The translations under genes were made by a program, and so were the position numbers. Positions 49,472 to 60,440 of a DNA stretch of 64,000 nt are shown here, one piece after another; position 1 is the first letter of the stretch; each line of letters opens with the position of its first letter. The stretch is from contig JADGEQ010000014.1 in assembly GCA_016744295.1 (NCBI GenBank), positions 62,001 to 126,000 of the forward strand, in the 5' to 3' direction. The stretch comes from Desulfobacteraceae bacterium (GTDB taxonomy: Bacteria; Desulfobacterota; Desulfobacteria; Desulfobacterales; Desulfobacteraceae). Below the pieces are notes generated by a model that was not told where the DNA came from, did no database searches, and was given only the letters and a program-made list of their open reading frames with translations.

Positions 49472-50393
49472 GTCTGCTACCTCCTGCCACGATATAAAAA
49501 AGCGCCATTCTCAAAGCAACCCCGTTGGTGACCTGGTTTAGGATTATGGAGCAATCGGAATTTGCCACCTCACTGGATATTTCAACCCCCCGGTTCATGG
49601 GACCGGGGTGCATGACAAGCACATCCTTTTGTGCAAGGCTTACCCTGGTCGGATTCAGCCCGTAGAGGCTTGCATATTCCCGTTCACTGGGAAACAATAT
49701 GTTCCCCTGCCGTTCCTTTTGAATCCTGAGCATCATGATGACATCAGCCCCTTCCACACAGGAATCCATATCCTTCGCCACCCGGCATCCAAGGGTTTCA
49801 ATGCCCATTGGAATCATGGTATGGGGAGCACAAATTCGAATGTTTGCCCCCATTTTTGAGAACCCGATGATGTTGGACCGTGCAACCCTGGAATGGGAGA
49901 TGTCCCCCACAATGGAAATATTAAGTCCCTTTAAACTCCCTTTTTTCTCCCGAATACTCATCATATCCAGCAGGGACTGGGAAGGATGGGCATGGATGCC
50001 GTCCCCTGCGTTAATAACAGAACAGTTTACCTGTTTTGAAATCACATGGGCGGCTCCCGAGGAGGAATGCCGCATGACAATAACATCCGGATTCATGGCC
50101 TCAAGGTTTTTGGCCGTATCAATCAGGGTTTCTCCTTTGACAATACTGGAAGCACTTTTGGAAATGGACACCGTGTCAGCGGATAGCCGTTTGGCGGCAA
50201 TTTCAAAGGAAAGCTTTGTCCGTGTGGAGGGTTCCTGGAAAAAAAGGATAATGGTTTTCCCCCTAAGGGTGGGAACCTTTTTAACTGGCCGTTCTGAAAT
50301 TTCTTTCATCCCCTGGGCCGTATCAAGAATCATGGTGATTTCCTTGGTATCAAGGGACTTGATATCAAGAATATCTTTTTTTTCAAACCGCAT
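49455..50393 (-). CDS. pyrB: Aspartate carbamoyltransferase catalytic subunit
   Basis: FFQEPSTRTKLSFEIAAKRL; VMHPGPMNRGVEI. Confidence 0.96.
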   Translation of the reverse strand: MRFEKKDILDIKSLDTKEITMILDTAQGMKEISERPVKKVPTLRGKTIILFFQEPSTRTKLSFEIAAKRLSADTVSISKSASSIVKGETLIDTAKNLEAMNPDVIVMRHSSSGAAHVISKQVNCSVINAGDGIHAHPSQSLLDMMSIREKKGSLKGLNISIVGDISHSRVARSNIIGFSKMGANIRICAPHTMIPMGIETLGCRVAKDMDSCVEGADVIMMLRIQKERQGNILFPSEREYASLYGLNPTRVSLAQKDVLVMHPGPMNRGVEISSEVANSDCSIILNQVTNGVALRMALFYIVAGGSRHADSD

Positions 50394-50419
50394 ATTACCT
50401 ACCTTGATTTAAAAATCAC

Positions 50420-51058
50420 TTAAAATAATAAATTACCAAGTCTCTTCCACCTTACACCAAACGCGTCCTTGTTCCAGGACCAATAAATCATAAAAGCCTC
50501 TCCCTTGACTTCGGTCAGATCTACAAATCCCCAAAACCGGCTGTCATGACTATTATCCCGGTTATCACCCATCACAAACAACTTTTTATCGGGGATGGTA
50601 ATTTTCCTTAAATTGTCCCGGGTCGAAAACTTAGCCGGGATGATTCTATCCTCCCTGTAGATGGCATAGGGCTGATGGGTAATGGGTTTGTCATTGACAA
50701 AAAGCTGCTTGTCTATGATTTCAAGGGTGTCCCCCCCCACTGCCACCACCCGTTTAATAAAATCCTTGGAGGGATCCTCGGGATATTTGAAAACCACAAT
50801 ATCTCCCCGTACAGGATCTTTGACGGGAATCAGGGTTTTGCCGTTGGTAAAGGGAATTTTTACTCCGTATATAAATTTATTGACCAGGATCTGATCTCCG
50901 ATCTGTAAGGTTTCCAACATAGACCCCGAAGGGATCTTAAAGGCCTGGATAATAAAGGTTCGGATAAACATGGCGATCACAATGGCAATTACAATGGCTT
51001 CTATATTCTCTCGCCAGGCACTCTTTTTTTTCGTTGTCATTTTTAAGTTTCTTTTCAA
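50420..51058 (-). CDS. lepB: Signal peptidase I
   Basis: FKIPSGSMLETLQIGDQILVNKFIYG; FVMGDNRDNSHDSRFWG. Confidence 0.96.
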   Translation of the reverse strand: MKRNLKMTTKKKSAWRENIEAIVIAIVIAMFIRTFIIQAFKIPSGSMLETLQIGDQILVNKFIYGVKIPFTNGKTLIPVKDPVRGDIVVFKYPEDPSKDFIKRVVAVGGDTLEIIDKQLFVNDKPITHQPYAIYREDRIIPAKFSTRDNLRKITIPDKKLFVMGDNRDNSHDSRFWGFVDLTEVKGEAFMIYWSWNKDAFGVRWKRLGNLLF

Positions 51059-51068
51059 ATTTCACTGA

Positions 51069-52232
51069 TTAACAGAACAGGTGCTGGGGATGCCCTAAAA
51101 AAAATTTTGAGCGCTGAATCTGACTTTTTAGTATCTCGGCAATTTTTCTTGCCTTTACCATACTGGACAGAGGAACCGTGGGAATCTCTTGCCCCTTTAA
51201 CATGATGCTGCCGCTTTTAAGATCGGCATAACTGACCTGCCCATAGGATTTTGAAATACCTTTTGGGTAATCATAGCCATAATCAACCACCTGGGTAAAA
51301 ATCTGCTCATCTGAAACAGCAGTAAATTTCAGCATTTCCTCGTTTAGAATGGGAATGGGGATACCAAGACCAATGGACAGCGAGCAGCCATAGCCTCTGA
51401 TACTCTGACCCACCAGCCACTCCGGTAACATTTCCTTTAGATCACCCATGACAGAAAGGGTTCCCGAAGGTGTCACCGGAACCCCGTTCAACCCCCGTTC
51501 CACATCCTTTTTATGCTGGGTGCCTGTCCAGGTAACATACCCCTGGGCACCCCCCAGAAAAATTCGAGTGCCAAGGCCGATGGTTTTCAAATAAGGGTCA
51601 TTGAACAAGGGACTTAGTTCTCCTGCCGTCGAATAATTGGCATTCCCCATTTTTGATTTCAAAGTTCCCATATAGGTATATTTAATTTTGTCGGACCGAT
51701 TTATGGCACAATTATAATTTTGGTATGCATTTCTCGGGTTGCAAAGCATGGCATTGGGCAAATCTTTCAACCTCACCATCTTCTCTATTTTTTTATTAGG
51801 ATAGCAGTCGGTTCCGTAGCTCTCCGCCCGAAGATGCACCTCTTTACCGGCCACAAGGTCCTGGATTACGTGCCCGCCGCCATAATTAAACTCACCGGGA
51901 TGGTACTTATTTAAAGGATCATCATCACAGGTTTGGGTTGCACCCAGATAACAATCCACCGCAGCAACCCCTGAATAGGCAGGCACATTGTTGAACCAGG
52001 TTTTGGTGGTTCTGACCAGGGGTTTAAACTGGCCCACATTGATAAATGCCCCGGAAGAGCACATGGGGGCAAAGGTTCCGGTGGTGACAACATCCACTCG
52101 TTTGGCAGCCTCTACCACTCCGTGCTTTTGAGCAATGTCAATGATCTCCTCCGCTGTAACAACAACCGCTTCACCCTTGGCAATTTTTTTATTTATCTGC
52201 TCATATGTTTTGTTTACTTTAAATTCATTCAT
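51069..52232 (-). CDS. DUF39-family homocysteine biosynthesis protein
   Basis: TTGTFAPMCSSGAFINVGQ...FNYGGGHVIQDLVAGKEVHLRAESYGTDCYP...GTRIFLGGAQGYVTWTGTQH. Confidence 0.9.
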   Translation of the reverse strand: MNEFKVNKTYEQINKKIAKGEAVVVTAEEIIDIAQKHGVVEAAKRVDVVTTGTFAPMCSSGAFINVGQFKPLVRTTKTWFNNVPAYSGVAAVDCYLGATQTCDDDPLNKYHPGEFNYGGGHVIQDLVAGKEVHLRAESYGTDCYPNKKIEKMVRLKDLPNAMLCNPRNAYQNYNCAINRSDKIKYTYMGTLKSKMGNANYSTAGELSPLFNDPYLKTIGLGTRIFLGGAQGYVTWTGTQHKKDVERGLNGVPVTPSGTLSVMGDLKEMLPEWLVGQSIRGYGCSLSIGLGIPIPILNEEMLKFTAVSDEQIFTQVVDYGYDYPKGISKSYGQVSYADLKSGSIMLKGQEIPTVPLSSMVKARKIAEILKSQIQRSKFFLGHPQHLFC

Positions 52233-52268
52233 AGTTACCCTTTACCGATTATCATCAATTTGCCAGAT

Positions 52269-53654
52269 TCATTTTATCAGGCTCGATTTAACAGATTCAA
52301 TTTTTGAAATAACATTATTTTTTATCCAGGCAGCATCCCACCATTCAACGGGATTGACAAATACTGAATGGACAATCATTGAAAAATGCAAATGATCCCC
52401 TCCTGCAAGGCCTGTCAATCCTGTGGTGCCGATGATATCACCCTTTGCCAGCTCATCCCCTTTATTCACTATAATTTCATTTAAATGGGAGTAGAGACTG
52501 GCAAGGCCAAACCCGTGATCAATGATAACGGTTTTGCCGAAAATTCCCTCATCTTCCGCCATGATCACCCGGCCGCCATTGGCTGCGCCCACCTTTGCAT
52601 TGGCAGTGGAAGCAAGGTCTATTCCCAGATGAACGGCACGGTCTATTTCCTTGCCCTTATATTTGTAAACCCTGCGGTCAGCCCAGCTGGAACGGGTTGC
52701 AGAACCTGGCAACCTGCCAAATTTGCCCTTCCATAAAAGCTTGCCCACGGTGTTTTTGGGAACATTCAAGACAGTGGTGACATTTTTATTCCGCAGTTCA
52801 CCATTAATATACAAAAACTTTTTAAGCAATGGGTTTTGGGATCCCACAAGGGTATCTTCTATTTCATCCAAATCAAAATCCGGCATTTTAAATTCCAAAA
52901 ATCTATCGGATATATTCAGGGTGTCATTTTTAAAATTTTTGTCTCGTATATAATGGTGGAATCCCCTTTTGGCAGTATTTCCGGCAAGATCCCTGGCCGT
53001 TACAAAAATCTGACTCCCGGGACCCTGGGTATGATTCAGGGCAAAAAAAGCTGCGTAAACATCTTTGTTTTCAAACATGCCCGAATGACCCGGGAAAAAA
53101 GTATCCCCCACCATCACCCCGCTCTCAACATTTTCCTCAAAAAGTCTGTAAATAACCAGACCACTCCCTCCCCTTTCAATATTATGCTGCCGGGACAACA
53201 CATTAATCTGGGGGGGCTTTGTGTCGATAACAACCTTTCTTTCCTCGTAAAAAATATTGCCGCTGTTCCACTCCCTCCATGAATAATCACTCACCATGAC
53301 TCGGATGATGGCCTCACCGTCGCTCATCCCATATTTCCGGGATTCTACCGGGATTATAAAGGAATCTTCATTCACCCGTTTATCGGAAAAAAAACTGAGG
53401 ACAGAAGAGGGTGCATATTCTTTTTCAAGGAGTACTTTTTCATTGCCCTTCTGCATGATGGAAACCACGACTTTCCTGAGACCGGTGCCACGATCATCCA
53501 CCTCTATGGACATTTCATAGGATTTTTTCAAGTATAAAGAGGGCAATGCAACATTCACCCCGGGGACACCACCTTCATACTTGTAGAAAAGGGTCCATCC
53601 AAGGGGTATCAAGATTGCCAGAAACAAGATAATCAAAACAACTTTCTTCATCAA
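52269..53654 (-). CDS. M23-family metallopeptidase, membrane anchored
   Basis: HLGIDLASTANAKVGAANGGRV...GLASLYSHLNEIIVNKGDELAKGDIIGTTGLTGLAGGDHLHFSM. Confidence 0.9.
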   Translation of the reverse strand: MMKKVVLIILFLAILIPLGWTLFYKYEGGVPGVNVALPSLYLKKSYEMSIEVDDRGTGLRKVVVSIMQKGNEKVLLEKEYAPSSVLSFFSDKRVNEDSFIIPVESRKYGMSDGEAIIRVMVSDYSWREWNSGNIFYEERKVVIDTKPPQINVLSRQHNIERGGSGLVIYRLFEENVESGVMVGDTFFPGHSGMFENKDVYAAFFALNHTQGPGSQIFVTARDLAGNTAKRGFHHYIRDKNFKNDTLNISDRFLEFKMPDFDLDEIEDTLVGSQNPLLKKFLYINGELRNKNVTTVLNVPKNTVGKLLWKGKFGRLPGSATRSSWADRRVYKYKGKEIDRAVHLGIDLASTANAKVGAANGGRVIMAEDEGIFGKTVIIDHGFGLASLYSHLNEIIVNKGDELAKGDIIGTTGLTGLAGGDHLHFSMIVHSVFVNPVEWWDAAWIKNNVISKIESVKSSLIK

Positions 53655-53805
53655 ATATTCCTATCTTTTCAAACGGTTATGGTTCATGCAAACAAAATGA
53701 TCTAAAATACCAGCAATGGTCCAACATATCAAGGAATTTTACATTCTTGACTTTTTGGGTCCCAAAATATAATTTAGCCCATACACCTCAACTTAAGGAA
53801 TACCC

Positions 53806-54648
53806 ATGAATAATAACCCGACCCACAATAATCCGAATAATAATTTCTTTTTTAATTTAATCGACACCCCCTCCCCTGTCTTTTTTCTCATTGCAGGCCC
53901 CTGTGTAATTGAAAGCTATGAGGCCAGTTTTGCAATTGCCCAACATTTAAAAAAAATCACTGAAAAACTGGGGATACCCTTTATATTCAAAGCGTCCTTT
54001 GACAAGGCAAACAGAACCTCCATTGATGCCTTCCGGGGCCCGGGGTTTAAAGAAGGATTGGATATCCTCAACCAGATTAAACGCAAACTTAAGGTTCCCA
54101 TTATTTCAGATATTCATCTTCCGGACCAGGCCGAGAAAGCCGCCCGGGTGCTTGACATTATTCAAATCCCTGCTTTTTTGTGCAGACAGACCGACTTGAT
54201 TCTTGCCGCCTGCCGCACGGGGTTGCCGGTAAACATAAAAAAGGGACAATTTCTCTCTCCCTTTGAGTGCAAAAATATCATTTCCAAAGCAACCGCCTTT
54301 GGAAACCATGATATCAGCATCACCGAAAGGGGTGCCTGTTTCGGTTATAATAATCTTGTGGTGGATTTCAGGTCTGTCCAGATTCTCACTGAAATGGGAG
54401 TTCCGGTTATCTTTGATGCCACCCACAGCGTCCAGTTGCCGGGCGGAGCGTCTGATTCATCTGCAGGGGAAAGCAAGTTTGTCCCCACCCTTTCAAAGGC
54501 CGCCATTGCCGCAGGCGCCCATGGGCTGTTCATCGAAACCCATCCTGAGCCTGAAAAAGCGCTGTGCGACGGCCCCAATTCCATGCCCCTTGATCAGATG
54601 GAATCTTTGCTCAAAACCCTTCTGGCTATTAAAAAGGTATCTGGATAA
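53806..54648 (+). CDS. kdsA: 3-deoxy-8-phosphooctulonate synthase
   Basis: IAGPCVIESYE; FKASFDKANRTS; ERGACFGYNNLVVDFR. Confidence 0.96.
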   Translation: MNNNPTHNNPNNNFFFNLIDTPSPVFFLIAGPCVIESYEASFAIAQHLKKITEKLGIPFIFKASFDKANRTSIDAFRGPGFKEGLDILNQIKRKLKVPIISDIHLPDQAEKAARVLDIIQIPAFLCRQTDLILAACRTGLPVNIKKGQFLSPFECKNIISKATAFGNHDISITERGACFGYNNLVVDFRSVQILTEMGVPVIFDATHSVQLPGGASDSSAGESKFVPTLSKAAIAAGAHGLFIETHPEPEKALCDGPNSMPLDQMESLLKTLLAIKKVSG

Positions 54649-54652
54649 TCAC

Positions 54653-55216
54653 ATGGAAAAACACCCAGGCCAAAAAGAATTAAACCCAAGGGAATCAGAA
54701 CTCCAAAAAAAATTAAGTCAGGTTAAACTACTGCTCCTGGATGTGGACGGGGTTCTCACAGACGGACAAATTACCTATACCGATTCTGGAGAGCAGATCA
54801 AAAGCTTTAATTCAAAAGACGGCCTTGGGCTGCGGCTACTCATGGACAGCCACATCAAGGTTGGCATCGTCACTGGCAGAAAATCCAATGCACTTGTCCA
54901 CCGATGCCAAAACCTTGGAATTGACCTTATCTTTGACGGCATCTCCGATAAGGCAGCAGCCCTGGCGATGATTACCGAACAAACAAAAATTATTGCACCC
55001 AATATTGGTTTTGCAGGAGATGATCTCATCGACCTCCCGGCGATGATCCGCACAGGGGTTTGCTTTACTGTCCCGGATGCCCCCCTGGAGGTGAAACACC
55101 ATGCCGACATGATAACTTCGGCCAGGGGAGGCCATGGTGCGGTCAGAGAAATTTGTGAAGCCATCCTCAAGGCACAGTCTGTTTGGGAACAACTTTTGAA
55201 CAAATACCTGTCATGA
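54653..55216 (+). CDS. kdsC: KDO-8-phosphate phosphatase
   Basis: VKLLLLDVDGVLTDGQI; GIVTGRKSNALVHRCQNLGI; FAGDDLIDLPAM. Confidence 0.94.
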   Translation: MEKHPGQKELNPRESELQKKLSQVKLLLLDVDGVLTDGQITYTDSGEQIKSFNSKDGLGLRLLMDSHIKVGIVTGRKSNALVHRCQNLGIDLIFDGISDKAAALAMITEQTKIIAPNIGFAGDDLIDLPAMIRTGVCFTVPDAPLEVKHHADMITSARGGHGAVREICEAILKAQSVWEQLLNKYLS

Positions 55217-55791
55217 TTAAATCCAGTAAAAAAAAACTAATTTATCCCTTGATCGGATTAGTCGTTTGTATGCTCATCGGACTTGGAATCTTTTTTTATG
55301 TTAACAGGCTTTTGGACACACCCATTACCATAAAAAAAATCAGCGTGGACTCCACAGCTGCGCTAAAACTGAATATACTGGAACAAATTTCAAAAAAAAA
55401 CGGAATTACCGAGTGGAAATTGAAAGCCTCATCAGCCACCCTGTTAAAAGAGGAAGACAAAGCGATTCTTAAAGATGTTGATGTTATTTTCTATACCAAG
55501 GAAAACACCCCGGTACACCTGACAGCCGACGAGGGTATTCTTAATACCCTTACCCACGATATGAGCTTTTTAAAAAATGTTATTGTCCGCCATGAAACTT
55601 ATACCCTCAGAACTGAGAAGTTGCATTATGAAAAAAAACCACATATAATACTCTCCGATGTACACGTCACCCTTGAAGACGGGGAATCAGTTGTTGAAGG
55701 GGATTCCATGGTGACCCACTTGAACCAGAACAAAACCATTTTACAAGGACATGTTAAAGGAAAATTCAGTGAAAATTTCAATATTCCATAG
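55213..55791 (+). CDS. lptC: LPS export periplasmic protein LptC
   Basis: N-terminal TM; LTADEGILNTLTHDMSFLKNVIVRHETYTLRTEKLHYE; synteny. Confidence 0.85.
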   Translation: MIKSSKKKLIYPLIGLVVCMLIGLGIFFYVNRLLDTPITIKKISVDSTAALKLNILEQISKKNGITEWKLKASSATLLKEEDKAILKDVDVIFYTKENTPVHLTADEGILNTLTHDMSFLKNVIVRHETYTLRTEKLHYEKKPHIILSDVHVTLEDGESVVEGDSMVTHLNQNKTILQGHVKGKFSENFNIP

Positions 55792-56368
55792 TCTCGTGCC
55801 GAAGTTTTCTGCTGTCATCATTTTTACCCTGTTGTTTAGTTTCCTGTTTTTTTCCACGGCCACAAACACCGTTGCCAAGACTGAAAATCAATCAAAAGTA
55901 AAGCAACCGGCAGAAAATAATAAGAAAATTGCTGATAAAAAACTCCATGTGACCTCGGATAAAATGGTTGCCCAAAAAGATGCCTCCATGGTCGAATTCA
56001 TCGGCAATGTCAAGGCAACCCGGGAGGATTCGGTTATTTTTGCCGATTCCATAAAAATATTTATCCATACCGCCGAAACAAAGAAAGAGGGTCAGACCGA
56101 TTTAAAAAAAATCATCGCAACGGGAAATGTCGAATATACGGCCGGGGAGAGAAAAGCCTTTGCAGACAAAGCCGTCTATACAACAGAAGATGAAATTCTT
56201 ATTTTGACCGGGAAAGCCCCCAGACTGATTACCGGAAAAAGCCATGTTACCGGAAAAAAGATTACCTTGTTTCGAAATGACGACAGAGCTATTGTTGAAA
56301 GTGACGGGCAAACCCGGGTACAGGCAATTTTTAATCCAGAAGACCAGAAAAAGGGTACGGATCAATAA
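55751..56368 (+). CDS. lptA: LPS transport periplasmic protein LptA
   Basis: LHVTSDKMVAQKDASMVEFIGNVKATREDSVIFADSIKIF (OstA-like); start could be GTG at 55769. Confidence 0.87.
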   Translation: MLKENSVKISIFHSLVPKFSAVIIFTLLFSFLFFSTATNTVAKTENQSKVKQPAENNKKIADKKLHVTSDKMVAQKDASMVEFIGNVKATREDSVIFADSIKIFIHTAETKKEGQTDLKKIIATGNVEYTAGERKAFADKAVYTTEDEILILTGKAPRLITGKSHVTGKKITLFRNDDRAIVESDGQTRVQAIFNPEDQKKGTDQ

Positions 56369-57091
56369 ATGTCAGAACTGGTAGTTGAAAATTTAGTAAA
56401 AACCTACAACCACAAAACCGTGGTGAACAAGGTAAACCTCACCGTAAGCCAGGGAAAGGTAACAGGCCTCCTAGGCCCCAATGGTGCAGGAAAAACCACC
56501 ACATTTTATATGACAGTGGGATTAATCAGACCTAACCAGGGAACCGTTTATCTGGATCAGGAAGATATCACGGCTCATCCCATGTATATCAGAGCCAGAA
56601 AGGGAATCGGATACCTTCCCCAGGAATCCTCAATTTTCAAAAAACTAACGGTCAAAGAAAACATAACCGCCATTCTGGAAGTATTGCCCAAAACAAGAAT
56701 CAATGTTGAAGAAAAGGCCATGGGCCTCATGAATGAATTGGGGATTGACAAGCTTTCCAACCAGAAAGCTGCTTCATTGTCCGGGGGGGAAAGACGGCGC
56801 CTTGAAATATCCCGGGTTCTGGCCACAGATCCCAAGTTCATTCTTCTTGATGAACCCTTTGCAGGGATTGACCCTTTGGCCGTGATTGATATTCAAAAAA
56901 TCATTTCCCAGTTGACCCAAAAGGGGATCGGGGTCTTGATTTCCGATCACAATGTCAGGGAAACCCTTGGTGTGTGTGATCATGCGTATATTATGAGTCA
57001 GGGTGTTGTGATTGAATCAGGACCGCCTGAAGCGATCATTTCAAGCGAAATAGCCAAAAAAATCTATCTGGGAGATAATTTTAAACTTTAA
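56369..57091 (+). CDS. lptB: LPS export ABC transporter ATP-binding protein LptB (ATG at about 56368)
   Basis: GLLGPNGAGKTTTFYMTVGL; GIGYLPQESSIFKKLTVKENI; SGGERRRLEISRVLA. Confidence 0.96.
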   Translation: MSELVVENLVKTYNHKTVVNKVNLTVSQGKVTGLLGPNGAGKTTTFYMTVGLIRPNQGTVYLDQEDITAHPMYIRARKGIGYLPQESSIFKKLTVKENITAILEVLPKTRINVEEKAMGLMNELGIDKLSNQKAASLSGGERRRLEISRVLATDPKFILLDEPFAGIDPLAVIDIQKIISQLTQKGIGVLISDHNVRETLGVCDHAYIMSQGVVIESGPPEAIISSEIAKKIYLGDNFKL

Positions 57092-57092
57092 T

Positions 57093-58535
57093 ATGGAACT
57101 TGGACTACAACAAAACCTCTCGTTGACCCAGCAGTTGGTGATGACCCCCCAACTCCAGCAGGCCATCAAACTTCTACAATTGTCAAGACTGGAACTGGCT
57201 GAAACCATTGAACAGGAAATGGAACAGAACCCAGCCCTTGAAGAAGTCTCGAATGAGGACAGATCCGATCAGGATATCACAGCCCGGGAAAGTGAATCCA
57301 CGGCACCGGAAAAAGAAATACCGGTCAAGGAAGTCACCATTGATGAAATAGCGCCATCTGATACTGACTGGGACAACTACATTAACGAGTATAATTCCAC
57401 AGGACGCGTATATACCGAATCTGAAAACACTGAAGCCCCGAATTTTGAAGCATTTACCTCGGAGAAAAAAACCCTGGAAGATCATCTCAAATGGCAATTG
57501 ATGCTTTCGGGATTAAATGATGCAGAGGAACGTTTGGGCCATGCGATCATTGGAAACCTGAACAGGGACGGATATCTCTGCGCAACTGTGGAGGAGATCG
57601 CCTTGGGTGCAGAAGTGGAAACCCAAACTGTAGAAAAAGTTTTGACCGTTCTCCAGACATTTGATCCTCCGGGTGTATGTGCAAGAAATCTTTGCGAGAC
57701 CCTGCTGATACAAGTCAAAATGCTTAGAATTGAAAATCATATTATTACAGAGATCATCACCCATCATTTAAAAAACCTTGAAAACAGAAACAGTAAAAAG
57801 ATAGCAAAAGCCCTTCGAATTTCCACAGATGATGTCCGTGCCGCCGTTAAAATCATTCAATATCTGGAACCCAAACCGGGACGAAAATTTGCCACGGATG
57901 AACCCGCCTACATCACCCCTGATATCTATGTTTATAAAGAAGCAGATGGATTTAAAATTGTGATGAATGATGACGGGCTTCCCAAACTGAGAATCAGCCG
58001 GTTTTATCGAACCGCTATTGCCGACGGAAAAAAGATCTCCAAGGAAACCAAAACCTATTTAAACGAAAAAATGCAATCTGCATCCTGGCTGATCAAAAGC
58101 ATCCACCAGCGTCAGAAAACCATTTATCTTGTCATGGAAAGCATCATCAAATTCCAACGGGAATTTTTTGAAAAAGGGATTGCCCATCTGCGACCCCTTA
58201 TCCTCAAGGATATCGCAGAAGATATTGAAATGCATGAATCAACCATCAGCCGTGTGACCACCAACAAATATGCCTATACCCCCCAGGGACTCTTTGAATT
58301 AAAATATTTTTTTAACAGTTCAATTTCCCGAACCGGAGGCGAGTCCATGGCTTCCGCCAGTGTTAAGGATAAAATCCGGCTGCTCATTGAAAAAGAAGAC
58401 CCCAGGGCCCCCCTTAGCGATGACAGGCTTGCCGTCATTCTTCAAAAATCAGACATTGAGATTGCCAGAAGAACCGTTGCAAAATACAGGAAGGTACTCA
58501 ATATTCTCCCTTCCAACAAACGGAAACAACTTTAA
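57093..58535 (+). CDS. rpoN: RNA polymerase sigma-54 factor
   Basis: QNLSLTQQLVMTPQLQQAIKLLQLSRLEL; C-terminal RPN-box-like ARRTVAKYRKVLNI. Confidence 0.97.
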   Translation: MELGLQQNLSLTQQLVMTPQLQQAIKLLQLSRLELAETIEQEMEQNPALEEVSNEDRSDQDITARESESTAPEKEIPVKEVTIDEIAPSDTDWDNYINEYNSTGRVYTESENTEAPNFEAFTSEKKTLEDHLKWQLMLSGLNDAEERLGHAIIGNLNRDGYLCATVEEIALGAEVETQTVEKVLTVLQTFDPPGVCARNLCETLLIQVKMLRIENHIITEIITHHLKNLENRNSKKIAKALRISTDDVRAAVKIIQYLEPKPGRKFATDEPAYITPDIYVYKEADGFKIVMNDDGLPKLRISRFYRTAIADGKKISKETKTYLNEKMQSASWLIKSIHQRQKTIYLVMESIIKFQREFFEKGIAHLRPLILKDIAEDIEMHESTISRVTTNKYAYTPQGLFELKYFFNSSISRTGGESMASASVKDKIRLLIEKEDPRAPLSDDRLAVILQKSDIEIARRTVAKYRKVLNILPSNKRKQL

Positions 58536-58546
58536 GGAGGTTTTTT

Positions 58547-59095
58547 ATGCAAACAATTGTGACGTTTAAAAAAATGGACTCCTCTGATTCCCTGAAAGCC
58601 TATGCACAGAAGAAATTAGATAAATTTGATCGAATGCTGGACAACCCGGGTGAAGCCCATTTGGTATTATCTGTTCAAAAGATCAGACATATTGCCGACC
58701 TGACACTTTCCTGTGACAAGCTTAGCATCCATTTAAAAGAAGAATCCGAAAGCATGTATTCCTCCATTGATGCACTCATGGACAAGGTAAAAGCCCAGAT
58801 TCAAAAGCACAAAGAAAAAATCAAACGGCATATGTCCGGAAACAAACAAAGCCTCAAAAATGACACCACCGAATTCACCTCAGCAGATGAGGTTACAAAC
58901 CTATCTAGCCGATCCCTGGATGACATCATCATTGAACCCATTGACGAAAAGCCAATGGATGTGGATGATGCGGTGATTGAACTCAATTCCTCAACCCAAT
59001 CATTTTTTGTATTCAACAATGCCAGGACCGAGCAGTTGAATGTCCTTTACAAACACAATAACGGAAAACTGGGCCTCATTCAACCCAGGGGATAA
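58547..59095 (+). CDS. hpf: Ribosome hibernation promoting factor (long-form C-terminal domain present)
   Basis: N-terminal RMF-like fold; C-terminal MDVDDAVIELNSSTQSFFVFNNARTEQLNVLYKHNNGKLGLIQP. Confidence 0.93.
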   Translation: MQTIVTFKKMDSSDSLKAYAQKKLDKFDRMLDNPGEAHLVLSVQKIRHIADLTLSCDKLSIHLKEESESMYSSIDALMDKVKAQIQKHKEKIKRHMSGNKQSLKNDTTEFTSADEVTNLSSRSLDDIIIEPIDEKPMDVDDAVIELNSSTQSFFVFNNARTEQLNVLYKHNNGKLGLIQPRG

Positions 59096-59103
59096 GTAAT
59101 TCA

Positions 59104-59562
59104 ATGAAAATCAGTGAAATTCTTAACAAAGATTCGATTGTTGCCAACCTGGAATCAACCAACAAAAATGGGGTTATCAAAGAGTTAGCTTTGGCCATAT
59201 CAAGTGCAACCAAAGCACAGCCCGACGAAATTGCCGCCGTTCTGATGGAAAGAGAAACCCTCGGCAGCACGGGAATTGGCGGTGGGATTGCCATCCCCCA
59301 CGGAAAACTTAATTCCGTAGAATCTGTTACCGTGGGATTTGGACTAAGCCGTGGGGGGGTTGAATATGACTCGCTTGACAATCGATTGGTCCATATTTTT
59401 TTTCTATTGCTCACACCGGAAAAAAGTACAGGCGGTCACTTAAAAGTTTTGGCCCAAATCTCCAAGCTTCTCAAAAAAAACCAATTCAAAGAGAGCCTTA
59501 GGACAGCCGCATCTGTCGATGAAATTTATGAAATTATCATGGAGCAGAATGAAGAGTTTTAA
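59104..59562 (+). CDS. ptsN: PTS IIA-like nitrogen regulatory protein
   Basis: LMERETLGSTGIGGGIAIPHGK. Confidence 0.95.
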   Translation: MKISEILNKDSIVANLESTNKNGVIKELALAISSATKAQPDEIAAVLMERETLGSTGIGGGIAIPHGKLNSVESVTVGFGLSRGGVEYDSLDNRLVHIFFLLLTPEKSTGGHLKVLAQISKLLKKNQFKESLRTAASVDEIYEIIMEQNEEF

Positions 59563-60440
59563 ATGGAAAACCAGAAAGTCTATATCATAACCGGCCTTTC
59601 CGGCTCGGGAAAAAGCACTGCCATCCAGGCATTTGAAGATGCCTCCTTTTATTGTGTCGACAACATGCCAATGGAACTGCTTCCCAAATTTTTGGATCTT
59701 CCTTTTAAGGAAACACCACAAGTAAAAGGGACTGCTTTTGTCATGGATATGCGGTCAAAAAACTTTATCCAAAACTATGCGTCTGGAATCTCAGCCATTG
59801 AAGAACTGGGGATATCCCCCCAAATTATTTTTCTGGATGCCGATGTTGAGACCCTGTTAAAACGATTTAGCCAAACCAGAAGGCACCATCCTGTTGCCCA
59901 TGAAAAAAGCCTTATGGATAGCATCACATCAGAAAAAAAAAGTATGCAATCCATCAAACAGGTGGCCCACCACATTGTTGATACCAGTACCTATACCGTT
60001 CATCAGCTAAAGACGGTTATTCTGAATTTGATCCATGACGGCAAAAAAGCCGTCAGTTTGATGAAAATAAATATTCTTTCCTTCGGCTTTAAATACGGCG
60101 TCCCCAATGAAGCCGATCTGATAATGGACCTGCGATTTCTTGCCAACCCTTATTTTGAACCGGAATTAAAAAATCTGGATGGGGAATCTGCTGCGGTTAA
60201 AGACTTTGTCATGAAAAATCCGGAAACCAAACATTTTCTCGATAAATACCACCCCCTTCTTGACTATTTAATCCCATTATATAGAAGAGAAAATAAAGCA
60301 TATTTAACCATTGCCGTCGGATGTACCGGAGGCAGGCACAGAAGCGTCGCTATTGCTCGAAACATTTTTGAACATCTTAACGAAAAAGGGCTCACCCCGG
60401 GCATTATTCACAGGGATATTGACCGGGATGTAAAAGAAAT

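Noticed and set aside
49735-50412. 225-aa plus-strand ORF
   Set aside because: Antisense to pyrB; shadow ORF.
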